Shown here one piece after another: positions 26,837 through 34,602 of a stretch of 35,543 bases of DNA (its first letter is position 1; the number at the start of each line of letters is the position of its first letter). Where the stretch lies: contig CADBQU010000005.1 of NCBI GenBank assembly GCA_902796905.1, positions 1 through 35,543 of the forward strand. The letters run 5' to 3'. Origin of the DNA: Oscillospiraceae bacterium (GTDB lineage: Bacteria; Bacillota; Clostridia; Oscillospirales; Acutalibacteraceae). The notes beneath the pieces were generated by a model. It was not told the DNA's origin and made no database searches. It saw only the letters and a program-made list of their open reading frames with translations. The position numbers and the translations under genes are program-made.

Positions 26837-27274
26837 TTATTTGCCGCAGGAAGTGCAGCTTTCTTCGGTACAGGAATGAACTTTTCCTAAAATCGGTTCG
26901 GGGTCTATACCTTGTTTTTTGTAATAATCTTCAAGTGCCGCTTTAATGGCTTGTTCGGCTAAAACCGAACAATGTATTTTGTGGGTGGGCAATCCTCCAA
27001 GGGCTTCTACCACCGCTTTATTTGAAAGCGCCAAGGCTTCTTCAACGCTGTGGCCTTTAACCATTTCGGTTGCTATAGAGCTGGTGGCAATTGCCGAAGC
27101 GCAGCCGTAGGTTTTAAATTTTGCGTCTACAATAATACCGTTTTCAATTTTTAAAAACATTTTCATTATATCTCCGCATTTTGCGTTGCCTACTTCGCCT
27201 ACGCCGTCTGCATTTTCAATTTCGCCCATATTCCTGGGGTTTGTAAAATGGTCCATTACTTCTTTTGTATACAT
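26837..27274 (-). CDS. iscU: Fe-S cluster assembly scaffold, IscU/NifU N-terminal type
   Basis: Scaffold on which iron and the sulfur delivered by the cysteine desulfurase form Fe-S clusters. The 145-aa protein keeps the three cluster-ligand cysteines: Cys33 in NAKCGD, Cys58 in YGCASAIATSS and Cys102 in HKIHCSVLAEQA. A short C-terminal tail has extra cysteines (CTEESCTSCG), which I recall from clostridial members. Its ATG shares the A of the upstream TAA stop of iscS (TAATG), with AAGGAG before it, so translation is coupled to the desulfurase. Confidence 0.95.
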   Translation of the reverse strand: MYTKEVMDHFTNPRNMGEIENADGVGEVGNAKCGDIMKMFLKIENGIIVDAKFKTYGCASAIATSSIATEMVKGHSVEEALALSNKAVVEALGGLPTHKIHCSVLAEQAIKAALEDYYKKQGIDPEPILGKVHSCTEESCTSCGK

Positions 27275-28457
27275 TATTTTTGCTCTCCTTTTTTAATTCT
27301 GTCCCATAAAGGAGACATTTCTCTTAATCTGTTTATTATAGGAGGTAAAACCTCTAAAATATAATCTGCGTCTTCTACGGAGTTTACATCCGAAAAAGAA
27401 AGTCTTAAAGAACCGTGGGCTATTTCGTGCGGAAGACCTATGCTTAACAAAACATGGCTTGGGTCTAAAGAGCCCGAAGTACATGCGCTGCCGGAAGAAG
27501 CACAAACTCCCTGTAAATCGAGCATAAGCAAAAGGCTTTCGCCCTCTATGCCTTCAAAACAAAGGTTAACGTTTCCGGCAAGCCTGTGCGTGCGGTCTCC
27601 GTTTAAACGGCTTCTTTCTATTTTTAAGGCTCCGTCAATTACTCTGTCGCTTATTTCTTTAAGCTTCTTTTGTTTTTCGGGAATATTTGAAGTTGCAATT
27701 TCAATAGCCTTTGCAAGACCTACAATACCGGCTGTGTTTTCGGTACCGGCACGTTTGTTGCGTTCTTGTGCGCCGCCTGCTATAAGAGGTTCAATATAAA
27801 TACCTTTCCTTACATACAAAGCGCCTACGCCCTTAGGTCCGTGAAATTTATGAGCCGAAAGCGAAAGCATATCTATGTTTTGGTCTTTAACATTAATTTC
27901 AACATTGCCTACGGCTTGTACGGCGTCGGTATGAAAATAACCCCCGCATTTTTGCAAATTTCGCCTAATTCTTTAATAGGCTGAATAGTGCCTATTTCGT
28001 TGTTGGCGTACATAATGCTTACCATTGCGGTTTTATCGGTTATTGCATTTTTAAGGTCTTCGGGTTTTACTATACCGTTTTCGTAAACGGGTAAAAGAAT
28101 AACTTTAAAGCCCAATCCTTTTAAATAATCAAGGGTATGCAAAATTGCATGGTGTTCAAAAGCAGAAGAAATAATTTCGTTTTTGCCTTTTTTAAGCAAA
28201 GGCTCGCAAACGCCTTTTAAGGCTAAGTTATCGGCTTCGCTTCCGCCGGATGTAAAAATAATTTCATTTGGGTTTGCGCCCAAAGCTTTTGCAACGGTAG
28301 CCCTTGCGTCTTCTATAATTCCTTTGGCTTTAGAACCCATTTCGTATAAACTGCTGGGGTTACCGTAGCAGCTTTGTAAAATAGGGAGCATGGCGTCTAA
28401 AACCGGTTTTGAGATTTCGGTAGTAGCCGAATTATCGGCATAAACAAATCTTTTCAT
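27274..28457 (-). pseudogene. iscS: Cysteine desulfurase with a one-base frameshift
   Basis: PLP enzyme that takes sulfur from cysteine for IscU and tRNA thiolation. The N-terminal part (28457 to about 27934) reads YADNSATTEISKPVLDAM to KNAGVIF, then shifts into IPTPYKP and a stop. The C-terminal part resumes in another frame with HTDAVQAVG, the PLP-lysine block [24 protein letters not shown] and the active-Cys loop [10 protein letters not shown]. Joined, they make about 394 residues, the normal length, so one base is missing in the TTTTC run at 27933-27937. The start is ATG 28457, preceded by GAGAAAG. Both parts keep high similarity to the family, so the lesion is recent or an assembly or sequencing error. 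An enzyme of this kind is usually indispensable. Confidence 0.88.
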
Positions 28458-28546
28458 ATTCTTTCTCAAGTCCTTATTAATATATAAAATTATTTTAAAA
28501 TATAAAAACAAGCAAAATTATATAAATATAACTTTATTGCAAATAC

Positions 28547-28575
28547 ATTGTATACCTTTTTAGTATAGTTTGCAA
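28547..28575 (-). promoter_or_regulatory. Probable promoter of iscS-iscU
   Basis: On the minus strand -35 TTGCAA (28575-28570) and -10 TACAAT (28552-28547) have 17-bp spacing, about 90 bp upstream of the iscS start. Confidence 0.5.
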
Positions 28576-28670
28576 CACTTTTTTTAGAATATTACATTAT
28601 TATTGTATAAAAGCATAAAAAAGCAATTATTTTAGTTGAAAGTTTTATATAAGTAATACATTGTACAGTG

Positions 28671-28761
28671 GGGCGAAGCCACCAAAAACCAAAGGTTTTT
28701 GGGGCAAAGCTTTAGCTTTGCCAAAAGGCAAAAGATATCTTTTGCCTTTTGGGCTTCGCCC
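28671..28761. repeat. Cloverleaf palindromic element E
   Basis: The outer stem GGGCGAAGCC (28671-28680) pairs with GGCTTCGCCC (28752-28761). Inside are CCAAAAACC/GGTTTTTGG (loop AAA), GGCAAAGC/GCTTTGCC (loop TTTA) and the 28-bp perfect palindrome 28723-28750 centred on GATATC. Only one base on each side of the junction is unpaired. Confidence 0.9.
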
Positions 28762-28775
28762 TATTGCTTTAAAAA

Positions 28776-28814
28776 CAAAAAATAAAAACCGACGCCGGTA
28801 AAAAACCGGCGCCG
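28776..28814 (-). terminator. Terminator after the sensor-regulator gene
   Basis: On the minus strand CGGCGCCGGT pairs with ACCGGCGTCG (one G-T pair, 28790-28814) around a short T-rich loop, followed by GTTTTTATTTTTTG. It is GC-rich with a T-tract and lies 25 bp past the stop. Confidence 0.8.
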
Positions 28815-28839
28815 ATGTAATAAATTTAAATTTATCGCT

Positions 28840-29937
28840 TTAATCTACCAAATTGTACTTTTTAATTAGTTTTGTAAGCTCTGCCTTGTTTTTAAGGTCG
28901 GCGTAGATAAGCATTTTTTTAATGCGGTATTTTACGGCGCTGACCGAAATAAACAACCCTTCGGCTATTGATATTACGGTTTTACCGTGGCTTAAACCTG
29001 CGGCTATTTGCTTATCTATATCGTCCCAGTTCTTTAAAAGTTCCTCTGCGCGTAAAACCTGCATAAAATCGGGGTCTGCACGGTAAACATTTTCTTTTTT
29101 GGATATTTCCGGCGAAAAATTCAATCCGTTCCTTACCGGAGGCGAGGAATTCCTTATAGAAAGTGGACATTCAACCAAAATAGAAGCGGCGTCTATATCC
29201 GTATTTTTTTGTAAAAGCTGATGAAGCTTTACCGCTTGGCGGCCTAATTCAACATAATTGTTTTCAACCGTTGTAAGCGTAGGTCTTAACCTTAAGCTTA
29301 ATTTTGTGTTGCCAAAACCTATAACGGCTAAATCTCTGGGTACCAAAACATTAATTTCTTTGCATTTGGATATAATATAAGACGCTGCGGCGTCGGAAGA
29401 ACAAAAAACCGCATTGTAATTTTTAATGTTTTTTGCAAAACTTTTAAAACAGTCTTCTATATAATTTCCGCGGTATAAATCGTTTTTTGTTATCGGCAAA
29501 TCAAAAATAGCCGAAAGACGCAAAAATTCATCCGCTTTAACATCTTCCGAATAGCTGGAACTGTGAGCTCCGAAAAAAGCTATTTTTTTACGGTCTACCG
29601 AAATTAAATATTTTAAAACATCGTATACCGCTCGTTTAAATCCGAAGCTTACATATCCTATAGAACCCAAAACTTCGGCAAAAATATTATGGTCTGCATT
29701 TACCAAAATAGGCTGTATATCTTTTTTCTTTAATTCCGCACAGGTGTTTTCCATCCAATTTTGAGTATATCCCACAACCAAAACTATAGGACGGGATGTC
29801 TCGTTTTCGGGTAAAGCTCCGGTATAATCCATAATATTAATATTCTTTTTTAAAGCTTCGCGTTGAATGCCGCTTAAAATATCGGTTATCCAATAACCCT
29901 CTAAGCCTACCTGTTCGGCCACTAAGTATATATTCAA
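28840..29937 (-). CDS. Transcriptional regulator: periplasmic-binding-like sensor with C-terminal LuxR-type HTH
   Basis: About 365 residues. Residues 1-270 look like a LacI/sugar-binding (Peripla_BP_3-like) sensor: an N-terminal LVAEQVGLEGYWITDILSGIQREA segment, then KKIAFFGAHSSSYSEDVKADEF, AVFCSSDAAASYII, PRDLAVIGFGNTKLSLRLRPTLTTVENNYVELGRQAV. There is no N-terminal LacI helix-turn-helix. A DNA-binding domain instead lies at the C-terminus (about 318-345, KTVISIAEGLFISVSAVKYRIKK), LuxR/GerE-like. The ligand is unknown; a sugar or other small metabolite would be usual for the fold. The start is TTG 29937 with GAGGTG six bases upstream; GTG 29946 is possible but overlaps that box. It is monocistronic, with its own terminator and a 390-bp AT-rich upstream region. 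Confidence 0.75.
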   Translation of the reverse strand: MNIYLVAEQVGLEGYWITDILSGIQREALKKNINIMDYTGALPENETSRPIVLVVGYTQNWMENTCAELKKKDIQPILVNADHNIFAEVLGSIGYVSFGFKRAVYDVLKYLISVDRKKIAFFGAHSSSYSEDVKADEFLRLSAIFDLPITKNDLYRGNYIEDCFKSFAKNIKNYNAVFCSSDAAASYIISKCKEINVLVPRDLAVIGFGNTKLSLRLRPTLTTVENNYVELGRQAVKLHQLLQKNTDIDAASILVECPLSIRNSSPPVRNGLNFSPEISKKENVYRADPDFMQVLRAEELLKNWDDIDKQIAAGLSHGKTVISIAEGLFISVSAVKYRIKKMLIYADLKNKAELTKLIKKYNLVD

Positions 29938-29946
29938 AATTTTCAC

Positions 29947-30338
29947 CTCGGTTGCCTTAAAATAATAAAAATTTATTTATATTGTAAAAACTGTATTTAC
30001 TGTATTTTTTAGGTATAAAAACTGTAATTATTAACCATTAAACGTTAACTTATATATCGTAGTTATTGTAAATAAATAGTATATATAATCAAATAAAAAA
30101 ATAAGTATATAAATATTTTTACACAATAAATATATTTTAATAAAAATTAAATTTAAAATAATGAATAATTTGTTAATAATTTTTAATATTTTAATTTTTC
30201 TTTAAAATTTAACAATTGTATTTATAATTATTTAGGCACAATCACAATTTTTTTACCATACATTATTCACAAAATGAAATTTATAATGTTTTAAATTGTT
30301 TTGAATATTATTTTTGAGATCTTGTTTTTAATTTTTTA
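29947..30338. other. 392-bp very AT-rich gap upstream of the sensor-regulator gene
   Basis: Long A/T runs, no coding frame. Near the regulator start AAAAACTGTA occurs twice (about 29986 and 30017), with a further CTGTATTT between, which may be operator half-sites. One perfect TTATTCACA DnaA-box match lies at 30263-30271, alone. Promoters are hard to pick because TATAAT-like strings occur throughout. Confidence 0.5.
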
Positions 30339-31277
30339 TTATTTTAACGAACTGAATCCGCTTTTGATTTCATTTATTTCGTAAGGAGTGGTTTGGTAAA
30401 CAAAATAATTAAGCCAATTTGTAAACAAGGTACTGGCATAAATATGCCAACGGGCAACTATAGGTTCGTTGGGGTCATCGTTTAAAAAATAGTTTTTAGG
30501 TACTTTTGGATTAAGACCTTTGGCGGCATCTCTTAAATATTCGTTTTTTAAAGTGTCGCTGTCGTATTCGTGGTGCCCCATAATAAAAAACTGCCGTCCT
30601 TCCAAGTCCCCGGCTATATGTACGCCGACTTCTTCGCTTTCGGACATAATTCTTAATTTTTTGTTTAAAGCTATTTCTTCTCTGGGAGTTTCGGTATGTC
30701 TGCTTTGAGGAGCATATAAAAAATCGTCCATACCGTGAAACAGTCTTGATTTTTCGGTTAATATATTTATTTTGTAAATGCCCGAAAGCTTTTCTTTAAG
30801 CGGACGTTTGTTTAAACCGTAGTGATAGTAAAGCCCTGCCTGAGCGCCCCAACAAATATGAAGGGTAGAAAAAACATGTGTTTTTGTCCATTCCATAATT
30901 TCGCACAGTTCATTAAAATATTCAACTTCTTCAAAGTTTAAATTTTCTACCGGAGCACCCGTAATTATACAGCCGTCAAAATATAAATCTTTAATGTCTT
31001 TAAAAGTTTTGTAAAATGCCAAAAGATGGCCTTCGGATGTATTTTTGCTTTTGTGAGTGGCGGTTTTAATAAGTGTTACTTCTATTTGAAGCGGAGTATT
31101 TGAAAGGCACCTTAATATTTGGGTTTCGGTTTCTATTTTTTTTGGCATTAAGTTTAAAAGCAATATTTTAAGAGGACGGATATCCTGATGCAGAGCGCGT
31201 TTTTCCGTCATAACAAATATATGTTCTTTTAAAAGTATTTCCGTTGCCGGCAAACTATTGGGTATTTTTATTGGCAT
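30339..31277 (-). CDS. metA: Homoserine O-acetyltransferase (MetA family)
   Basis: Activates homoserine for methionine synthesis. The 312-aa protein starts PIKIPNSLPATEILLKEHIF and carries NLMPKKIETETQ, the oxyanion/nucleophile block HICWGAQAGLYYHYG with Cys142, SRHTE, and GHHEYDSDTL with the catalytic His and Glu region. Residue 111 is Glu (GAPVEN). In studied MetA proteins Glu111 goes with acetyl-CoA and Gly111 (E. coli) with succinyl-CoA, so acetylation is inferred despite the family's old name. The start is ATG 31277 with AAGGAAG. The frame open to 31439 runs through repeat F and is rejected. No other methionine gene is nearby. Confidence 0.93.
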   Translation of the reverse strand: MPIKIPNSLPATEILLKEHIFVMTEKRALHQDIRPLKILLLNLMPKKIETETQILRCLSNTPLQIEVTLIKTATHKSKNTSEGHLLAFYKTFKDIKDLYFDGCIITGAPVENLNFEEVEYFNELCEIMEWTKTHVFSTLHICWGAQAGLYYHYGLNKRPLKEKLSGIYKINILTEKSRLFHGMDDFLYAPQSRHTETPREEIALNKKLRIMSESEEVGVHIAGDLEGRQFFIMGHHEYDSDTLKNEYLRDAAKGLNPKVPKNYFLNDDPNEPIVARWHIYASTLFTNWLNYFVYQTTPYEINEIKSGFSSLK

Positions 31278-31337
31278 ATATAAACTTCCTTTCGTAAAGG
31301 CAAACTGTAAGAAAATAATAGGATAATAAGTTTTAAC

Positions 31338-31406
31338 GGCGGAGCCGAAAGCCCGTAGGGCTTTAAAGCCGAAGGCTTTGTAAGGCTTTGCCTTACCGGC
31401 TCCGCC
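31338..31406. repeat. Cloverleaf palindromic element F
   Basis: The outer stem GGCGGAGCCG (31338-31347) pairs perfectly with CGGCTCCGCC (31397-31406). Three abutting perfect hairpins fill it: AAAGCCC/GGGCTTT (loop GTA), AAAGCC/GGCTTT (loop GAA), GTAAGGC/GCCTTAC (loop TTT). It is the shortest (69 bp) and cleanest element. It lies 61 bp upstream of the metA start and so possibly in its leader. Confidence 0.9.
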
Positions 31407-31479
31407 TAACAGCAATACGGCAATATTTAAATTTAACAAATAAAGTTTAAAAAAATAATTTAAAATAATTTAAATTAAT

Positions 31480-32490
31480 TTAAAATCCCAGCAGATTTAA
31501 AATAATTCCCGAAACAGACGATACGGCAAAGGTTAAAAGTATAATTTTAACGGCATTTTTTTTGTTGCCTTTAAAAAGCATTACATAGCCAAAGCCGGCA
31601 CCTGCGGAAAGTCCGGCTATAGCTGCCGAAAAAGTAATGTTGCCTTTTATAAGCGCCATGGTTATTAAAACAGAAGTGGAACAACCGGGAATTAAACCTA
31701 TTGCGGCTGCTATTATTGGTGAAAAAATACTGTTTTTTAAAAGAATGTCGCTTAAAAAATCTTTGCCTAAAAAATCTACCAAAACATTAATTAAAAGCAT
31801 GGTTATTAAAATAAAAAAACTTATTTTAACCGTATGGTATAAAGCGTGTAAAAATACATTTCCGGCAGAATGATGATTTTTTTTGGTATCTGTATTTTTT
31901 GTACAGCCGGTGTTATCGGCACAGTTTATATTTTTTATATTGTCTGCGTTTTCCGCTTTTTCATTTTTTTTATTTTTATTGCTTTTATTGTCTTCGGAGT
32001 TTTGATGATGGGAAGAATGATGGCTCTCAACTTCACAGCTTGAAGCGTTAAATTCCAGCTTTTCGGTAGAGCTTACGTTAATTTTTTGCTTTGTAAATAT
32101 TGTGTAGTTTAAAACAAAACCGAAAATTATACCGAAAATAAATTTACACAAAAGCATCGGCAAAATATATTTTACCGAGCCTATATTAGAAAACATAACC
32201 GGTAAAGCTTCGTCGCTTGTGGCTATAAAAATAGCTATAAGAGTTCCGCCCTTAAGAATGTTTTTGTTGTAAAGCTCCGCTGCTGCGGCGGAAAATCCGC
32301 ACTGTGGGAACAGTCCCAAAGCCGAAGCTATTATAGGTCCGAATTTATTGAGTTTGTTGTAATTTATGCTTTTTTTGCTGCGCTTTAGGTCTAAATACTC
32401 TAAAATCAAATAAACCAAAAATAAAAGCGGAACGGCTTTTAAAGTATCCAAAACGGTATCAAGTAAAGTGTCAATTAAAGTGTTAAGCAT
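31480..32490 (-). CDS. Putative manganese/arsenic-type efflux permease (ArsP_2-like)
   Basis: Integral membrane protein of 336 residues. Two similar halves each carry a glycine/proline-cysteine motif: GLFPQCGFSAAAAELYN (residues 59-75) and GLIPGCSTSVLITMALI (265-281). This internal repeat and the hydrophobic pattern match the family annotated as putative manganese transporter (PF11449). Hydrophobic segments lie about 17-33, 50-70, 81-100, 107-132, 212-240, 256-285, 290-306 and 313-334. Residues 134-210 are a hydrophilic linker rich in His, Asn and Lys (SHHSSHHQNSEDN, then KNHH), which could bind metal or be simple expansion. The ATG follows AAGGA. I saw no yybP-ykoY-type leader in the 123 bp upstream. 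Confidence 0.75.
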   Translation of the reverse strand: MLNTLIDTLLDTVLDTLKAVPLLFLVYLILEYLDLKRSKKSINYNKLNKFGPIIASALGLFPQCGFSAAAAELYNKNILKGGTLIAIFIATSDEALPVMFSNIGSVKYILPMLLCKFIFGIIFGFVLNYTIFTKQKINVSSTEKLEFNASSCEVESHHSSHHQNSEDNKSNKNKKNEKAENADNIKNINCADNTGCTKNTDTKKNHHSAGNVFLHALYHTVKISFFILITMLLINVLVDFLGKDFLSDILLKNSIFSPIIAAAIGLIPGCSTSVLITMALIKGNITFSAAIAGLSAGAGFGYVMLFKGNKKNAVKIILLTFAVSSVSGIILNLLGF

Positions 32491-32613
32491 TAAATACGGT
32501 CCTTTTGCTGTATATTTAAAAAATCAATAAATCAATAATAAAATAATTTTAAATTTTAATTTATAAAATCCCTAAGAATTCAAAAATTATAAAAATTGTA
32601 AAAATTATAAAAA

Positions 32614-33288
32614 TTATAAAACATAAATACCGGATTTTAAAACCGCAAGCTCAAGGTTTGCAGTGCTGAAATATCCGTAAACCGGTTCTTCAAATTCGGC
32701 ATATTCTTGGGTTTCATAAGTTTTGGAATTAACTTTCCAAATTTTCATAGAACCCTCGTTTGATATATAAAGGTCTTCGTCTTTAATAAAAATTCCGCGG
32801 GGAAGACTAAAACCGTTTTCTCCTCGGCTTCCGCCTATTCTTAATTCTTCCCTAAAAGAGTTTATGTTAAATTTAACAATAACTCCGTATTTTTTAAATA
32901 CCGCCCAAATGCAGTTATTAAAATAGCTTATGGCGCACGGAACTTCGTCTTTATAAAGAAGAGTGCCTGTCCACTTAATTTCGTTAATGTCTATAACTTT
33001 TGCGGTTCCGTCCGTTTCTACCAAAAAGCGGTAACCTTCGGGCATTTCGGCGCAAAGCGTTGTTAGGTGATGTCCTATATTCGGCTCTAAAGCGGCGTAA
33101 TCGGGACCGAACTTAGAAAGCTGAAATATTTTTTTTGTAACGGTAGTAACTCTTCCTGATTCAAAATTTATGTGCCTGTAAGCCACTACGGTTTTACCGT
33201 CGTTTGTTTTTTCGGCTATATATGCAAAAACTATACCGTTTTGCACTAAAAGGGTTTCTAAAACCTCTCCCTCAAAAATAGGTTTCAT
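32614..33288 (-). CDS. Hypothetical protein, beta-rich, possibly propeller-like
   Basis: The 224-aa soluble protein has no signal peptide or membrane segment and I do not recognise it. The pattern of short beta strands with repeated small motifs (IAEKTNDGKTVVAYRHI, DEVPCAISYFNNCIWAVF, LPRGIFIKDEDLYISNEG, STANLELAVLKSGIYVL) recalls NHL/TolB-type blades that report values along a path, but no full repeat can be defined. The ATG has GAGGATGA upstream. It lies 123 bp before the permease and 213 bp after rsmA on the same strand; a shared transcript is possible. Confidence 0.7.
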   Translation of the reverse strand: MKPIFEGEVLETLLVQNGIVFAYIAEKTNDGKTVVAYRHINFESGRVTTVTKKIFQLSKFGPDYAALEPNIGHHLTTLCAEMPEGYRFLVETDGTAKVIDINEIKWTGTLLYKDEVPCAISYFNNCIWAVFKKYGVIVKFNINSFREELRIGGSRGENGFSLPRGIFIKDEDLYISNEGSMKIWKVNSKTYETQEYAEFEEPVYGYFSTANLELAVLKSGIYVL

Positions 33289-33501
33289 TTAATTTCATCC
33301 TCTGTTTTTCTTTTGAATATTTTTATATCTTTTATAATTTTGTTTTTGCTTTAATTTGTTTTTTAATTTAAATTTTAAAAATTTTTTTTATTTTGCCAAA
33401 AAACTGTTTTGCAAAGCAAACAATGTTTATGTTTTTTTACTTTGCAGGTGCCGTTTTTGCGTTTGTTTTTATAATAATTTATAAAAATTTTTATAAATTA
33501 T

Positions 33502-34578
33502 TTATAAGTTATTTTTAAAAATGTATTCCGAAATATTTGCAAAATTGTTAAGACTTAAATTTTCGGCTCTTACGGTGCAGGGCAAATTTTCGGCTTTTAA
33601 AGCATTTAAAACAATTTCTTTGTTTATGTTCAAAGCCGAAGAAACAGAGTTTACCAAAGTTTTTCTTCGGTGTATAAACGAAGCCTTAACAAGCTTAAAA
33701 AAGTTTTGCTCGTTTATATTTAAAAATAACGGTTCTTTGCGTATGTTAAGCCTTATAACCGCGCTTTCTACATTGGGCGGCGGCAAAAAGCAGTTTTTTG
33801 AAACGCCGAACAGTATTTCGGCGGTGCTGTAATAATTTACCGCTATGGTAACGGCTCCCACATTGCGCGACGGTATTTTTGCGCATATACGTTCGGCAGC
33901 TTCTTTTTGTACCATAACCGTTACGCTTTGTATATTAAGTTTGCTTTCCAAAATATACATTATAATGGGCGAAGTTATATAATAAGGTAAATTTGCCGCA
34001 ACTACAACCTGTTTGCAGGTTTTAAGCAAATTGTTTGTTACTTTTTTTAAATCTACTTTTAAAACATCGTTAAAAATAAATTCCACATTTGAAAAACCAC
34101 TTAAATTTTTGTTCAGTATGGGTTCCATACGGGTATCAAGCTCTATACAAACCACCTTTTTAAAACGCTTTGCAAGTTCTTTGGTTAAAACCCCGGCGCC
34201 CGGTCCTATTTCTATAACGCCTACATCCGATTTTTTATCGTAACAGCCTGAATTTTCACTGTGGGAATTTTCGTGTTCCGCATTTTTAAAAGCAGTATCT
34301 TTTAAAGGAATTTCTTTAAAAGAGTTGCCGTTAAAAGAAGTTTTAAGCAAAGATTTTTCAATGCTGTCGGCTATTTTAAAAGGAATTTTAGGTTCTATTA
34401 AAAAATTTTGTCCCAAACTTTTTTTAAGGGTTATACCGGCGTTTGCCAACATAGCTTTTAAAGAGGCGTTTTCGTTTGTGCCGTAATTATTTTTGATGTT
34501 TTTATTATTGAATTTATTTTTATTATTTTTATCGCTTTTACAGTTTCCCGTATTTTTGTTTTGTTTGTTGTTTTGCAT
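33502..34578 (-). CDS. rsmA: 16S rRNA dimethyladenosine transferase RsmA (KsgA) with low-complexity insertions
   Basis: Dimethylates two adjacent adenosines in helix 45 of 16S rRNA. Core motifs are intact: KKSLGQNFL (52-60), SAM motif VIEIGPGAGVLT (121-132), IELDTR, NLPYYITSPI (196-205), and the C-terminal FIHRRKTLVNSV. At 358 residues it is about 75 longer than usual. The excess is an Asn/Lys-rich N-terminal extension (1-36) and a hydrophilic insert (about 76-117, with KNAEHENSHSENSG) between the first helix and motif I. Both fall at loops or ends and the frame is open throughout, so the gene is probably functional. The ATG follows AAGGGA. Confidence 0.93.
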   Translation of the reverse strand: MQNNKQNKNTGNCKSDKNNKNKFNNKNIKNNYGTNENASLKAMLANAGITLKKSLGQNFLIEPKIPFKIADSIEKSLLKTSFNGNSFKEIPLKDTAFKNAEHENSHSENSGCYDKKSDVGVIEIGPGAGVLTKELAKRFKKVVCIELDTRMEPILNKNLSGFSNVEFIFNDVLKVDLKKVTNNLLKTCKQVVVAANLPYYITSPIIMYILESKLNIQSVTVMVQKEAAERICAKIPSRNVGAVTIAVNYYSTAEILFGVSKNCFLPPPNVESAVIRLNIRKEPLFLNINEQNFFKLVKASFIHRRKTLVNSVSSALNINKEIVLNALKAENLPCTVRAENLSLNNFANISEYIFKNNL

Positions 34579-34602
34579 ACTGTCCCTTTTAAAAATAATA
34601 TT

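Larger units (their letters stand above)
28458..28839. other. 382-bp gap upstream of iscS
   Basis: Holds the iscS promoter (28547-28575), AT-rich DNA, cloverleaf element E (28671-28761) and the terminator of the sensor-regulator gene (28776-28814). No coding frame is evident. Confidence 0.7.

Noticed and set aside
27928..27945. Programmed -1 frameshift in iscS
   Set aside because: No X XXY YYZ slippery heptamer at the switch point and no clear downstream pseudoknot; a one-base deletion or sequencing error is simpler.
24071..28457. Reassignment of TAA as a sense codon
   Set aside because: TAA ends several normal-length genes here (for example pyrB, iscS, mnmG), so the TAA in ung is a lesion or an error.
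30263..30271. DnaA box TTATTCACA in an AT-rich gap as a possible replication origin
   Set aside because: Only one box, no cluster, and no dnaA or dnaN nearby; one match is expected by chance in AT-rich DNA.
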